A DNA stretch of 64,000 nucleotides from Fodinibacter sp963707895 (lineage in GTDB: Bacteria > Actinomycetota > Actinomycetes > Actinomycetales > Dermatophilaceae), in NCBI GenBank assembly GCA_963707895.1, contig CAVPRS010000010.1, forward strand, positions 186,001 to 250,000. The letters run 5' to 3'. The position numbers and the translations under genes were made by a program. Shown one piece after another: positions 62,107 to 64,000 of the stretch. Each line of letters starts with the position of its first letter. Position 1 is the first letter of the stretch. The notes under the pieces were generated by a model. The model did no database searches and had not been told where the DNA came from. It was given only the letters and a program-made list of their open reading frames with translations.

Positions 62107-62141
62107 GGTCGGCAGCGTATCCGTCGGGTAGCGTTCGGCGG

Positions 62142-63152
62142 GTGAGCAGCGAGCCCGGCACCGCCGCCCCGTCGGCAGCGCAGGTCAAGACCGAGCGACT
62201 GCTCAACCTCGTGCTGGTGCTCCTCTACACGCGCCGGCCGCTGGCGAAGGCGCAGATCAGGCAGCTCGTGCCGCAGTACGGCCAGTCGGCGTCGACCGAG
62301 GCCTTCGAGCGGATGTTCGAGCGCGACAAGGACGAGCTGCGCGAGCTCGGCATCCCGCTGGTCACCGAGGACATCGACCCCCTCCACGAGGACGAGCCGG
62401 GATACCGCATCCACCAGCGCGAGTACGCCCTGCCCGACATCGCCTTCGAGCCCGACGAGCTCGCCGTGCTCGGGCTGGCGAGCCGCACCTGGGCGCAGGC
62501 GAGCCTGGCCGGGCCGGCCGCCCAGGCGCTGCGCAAGCTGCGGGCCGCGGGCGTCGAGCGCGACGTCGACGCGCTCATCGGCATCGAGCCGAGGCTGCGC
62601 ACCACCGAGCCCGCCTTCGACGGCGTCAAGGACGGCGTGCTGCGCCGCGTGCCCCTGCGCTTCGACTACCGGCGCCCCGAGGCGGCCGAGGCCAGCGAGC
62701 GTCACGTGCAGCCCTGGTCGCTCGTGTCGTGGCACGGCCGCTGGTACCTCAACGCCTTCGACGTCGACCGCGGCGCGGCGCGGGCCTTCCGCCTGTCGCG
62801 CATCGTCGGGGCAGTGCGCACCGCCGGCCGCGCCGGGTCGTTCGAGGTGCCCGACGACCATGAGCCCGAGCTCATGGTGCAGCGGGTCGCGCAGCCGCCC
62901 ACCCAGCCGAGCCCCGCTGTCCTGCGCGTCCGCAGCGGCGCCGGGCACAACCTGCGCCGGCGCGCCCGCACGGTCGGCCAGGTCGACGACGCGTGGGACC
63001 TCGTCGACCTCGACTACACCGACCTCGAGGACTTCGCCGAGGAGCTCGCCGGCTACGGTGCCGACGTCGTCGTGGAGGCTCCGCCCGAGCTCGTCGACTC
63101 GGTCGTGCGCCGCCTGCGCGGGGCCCTGGCGGCCCACGGGGGTGCGGCCTGA
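62142..63152 (+). CDS. pafB: PafB, WYL-domain transcriptional regulator
   Basis: A 336-residue regulator that, with PafC, controls the RecA-independent DNA-damage response in mycobacteria. A winged-helix N-terminus (KTERLLNLVLVLLYTRRPLAKAQIRQLVP) is followed by the WYL domain (VQPWSLVSWHGRWYLNAFDVDRG, FRLSRI) and a C-terminal dimer segment. TAGCGT (62129-62134) ends 7 nt before the GTG. The stop overlaps the pafC ATG by one base. Confidence 0.95.
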   Translation: MSSEPGTAAPSAAQVKTERLLNLVLVLLYTRRPLAKAQIRQLVPQYGQSASTEAFERMFERDKDELRELGIPLVTEDIDPLHEDEPGYRIHQREYALPDIAFEPDELAVLGLASRTWAQASLAGPAAQALRKLRAAGVERDVDALIGIEPRLRTTEPAFDGVKDGVLRRVPLRFDYRRPEAAEASERHVQPWSLVSWHGRWYLNAFDVDRGAARAFRLSRIVGAVRTAGRAGSFEVPDDHEPELMVQRVAQPPTQPSPAVLRVRSGAGHNLRRRARTVGQVDDAWDLVDLDYTDLEDFAEELAGYGADVVVEAPPELVDSVVRRLRGALAAHGGAA

Positions 63153-64000
63153 TGGCCGGGTTCACCCAGGAGACCGCCACGGCACGGCTGGCGCGCCTGC
63201 TCACCATGGTGCCGTGGCTGGTCAACCGCCAGGGCATCGACCTGAAGGTGGCCGCCGACGACCTCGGGGTCAGCGTCGAGCAGCTCGAGGCCGACCTCAA
63301 CCTGCTCTTCCTGTGCGGCTACGGCCAGATGCCCGACGAGCTCATCGAGGCCGACTGGGAGGAGGGCCGGGTGTTCGTCGGCAACGCCGACACGATCGCG
63401 CGCCCGCTGCGGCTCGGCGTCGACGAGGCGGTGACCCTCGTGGTGGGGCTGCGGGCACTGCGCGAGGTGCCGGGGCTGGGCGACCGCGACGCGGTCGAGC
63501 GGGCCCTGGCCAAGCTCGAGGACGCCGCCGGAGCGGCCGCTGCCCCGGCCCGCCGGGTTCGCGCCGAGGTCGCCGACGGTGCCTCGCCAGAGCTGCTGGC
63601 CCGCGCCGGGAAGGCCGTCGCCGACCACCGTCGGGTGCACCTGCGCTACGTCGTGCCCGGCCGTGACGAGACCACGGAACGCGACGTCGACCCGATGCGG
63701 GTCGTCGGCATGGACGGCCGCTGGTACCTCGAGGGGTGGTGCCACCGCGCCGAGGACACCCGGATGTTCCGCATGGACCGTGTCGAGGAGCTCACCGTGC
63801 TCGACGTCGACGGCACCCCGCCCGCGCAGGCGCGTGAGCGCGACCTGTCGGAGGGCACCTTCCGCCCGGCGCCCGACGACCTCGTCGTCACCCTGCGGCT
63901 GCTGCCCGGGGCCACCTGGGTGGCCGACTACTACCCGGTGGAGTCGGCGGAGCAGGTGCCCGCGGCCGAGGGCGGCGGCCTGGTGGTGCGGATGCGCACC
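63152..64000 (+). CDS. pafC: PafC, WYL-domain transcriptional regulator (C-terminus outside window)
   Basis: The first 283 residues of PafB's partner. The N-terminus ETATARLARLLTMVPWLVNRQGIDLKVAADDLGVS is winged-helix-like. The WYL domain has HLRYVVPGRDETTERDVDPMRVVGMDGRWYLEGWCHRAEDTRMFRMDRV. The coupled start (TGATG) means PafB and PafC are made together, as expected for a heterodimer. The frame is open at the window end. Confidence 0.94.
   Translation, partial: MAGFTQETATARLARLLTMVPWLVNRQGIDLKVAADDLGVSVEQLEADLNLLFLCGYGQMPDELIEADWEEGRVFVGNADTIARPLRLGVDEAVTLVVGLRALREVPGLGDRDAVERALAKLEDAAGAAAAPARRVRAEVADGASPELLARAGKAVADHRRVHLRYVVPGRDETTERDVDPMRVVGMDGRWYLEGWCHRAEDTRMFRMDRVEELTVLDVDGTPPAQARERDLSEGTFRPAPDDLVVTLRLLPGATWVADYYPVESAEQVPAAEGGGLVVRMRT

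Overview
The window is a gene-dense, very GC-rich chromosomal segment of an actinobacterium. It holds a complete Pup-proteasome locus (mpa, dop, pup, prcB, prcA, pafA, pafB, pafC), mycothiol synthesis (mshC), three F420-type LLM oxidoreductases, an actinobacterial glgC/glgA pair, a FabG/InhA-type pair and several actinobacterial DUF families (DUF3090, DUF3099, DUF3866, DUF5703, SCO1664). Gene content and extreme GC suggest a Micrococcales member near Intrasporangiaceae; that placement is inference. There are no insertion sequences, prophage genes or CRISPR arrays, so this looks like core chromosome.

Layout. 1-9657: TrpB2 (cut by the window edge), an exporter-type ABC protein, an alpha/beta hydrolase, SURF1, moaA, a DUF3099 membrane protein with an apparent frameshift, fabG-fabI, and a Mur-ligase protein with a TPR tail. 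9725-13485: cyanophycin synthetase and cyanophycinase. The preceding Mur-ligase protein is a cyanophycin-synthetase relative without the ATP-grasp domain, so 7435-13485 forms one cyanophycin-like locus. 13490-18876: serB (start probably obscured by a homopolymer indel), an LLM oxidoreductase, divergent glgC/glgA, and an ABC ATPase. 18941-26277: NfeD/SPFH pair, two TSUP transporters, a SpoU methyltransferase, a small P-loop protein, a DUF3037/HipA-like pair and a membrane Ser/Thr kinase. 26278-27000: a repeat-rich noncoding stretch ending in tRNA-Leu(GAG).

27118-35235 carries metabolic and envelope genes (FGGY kinase, M20 hydrolase, aldo/keto reductase, LLM oxidoreductase, uppP, corA, histidine phosphatase). 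35236-37858 is an ECF-type nickel/cobalt transporter operon preceded by two palindromes that fit the nickel regulator Nur and cover the promoter. It sits inside an otherwise conserved actinobacterial block (histidine phosphatase, DUF3090, SCO1664, mshC, PAC2). 40475-40842 is noncoding and strongly structured. 41691-49326 has PAC2, a HAD hydrolase, a Cas4/AddB-like nuclease, metH, a site-2 protease and trmI. 49349-64000 is the proteasome region, in which an LLM oxidoreductase, DUF3054, a divergent PRPP synthetase and a lipase-like hydrolase separate mpa from dop. Two FKBP isomerases and DUF3866 separate pafA from pafBC.

Expression signals are uniform. About thirty genes have a TANNNT -10 hexamer ending 5-9 nt before the start codon, the signature of leaderless transcription. 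In five cases the TAG stop of the upstream gene is also the first half of that hexamer. These signals were used here to choose several starts and to detect two probable one-base indels.
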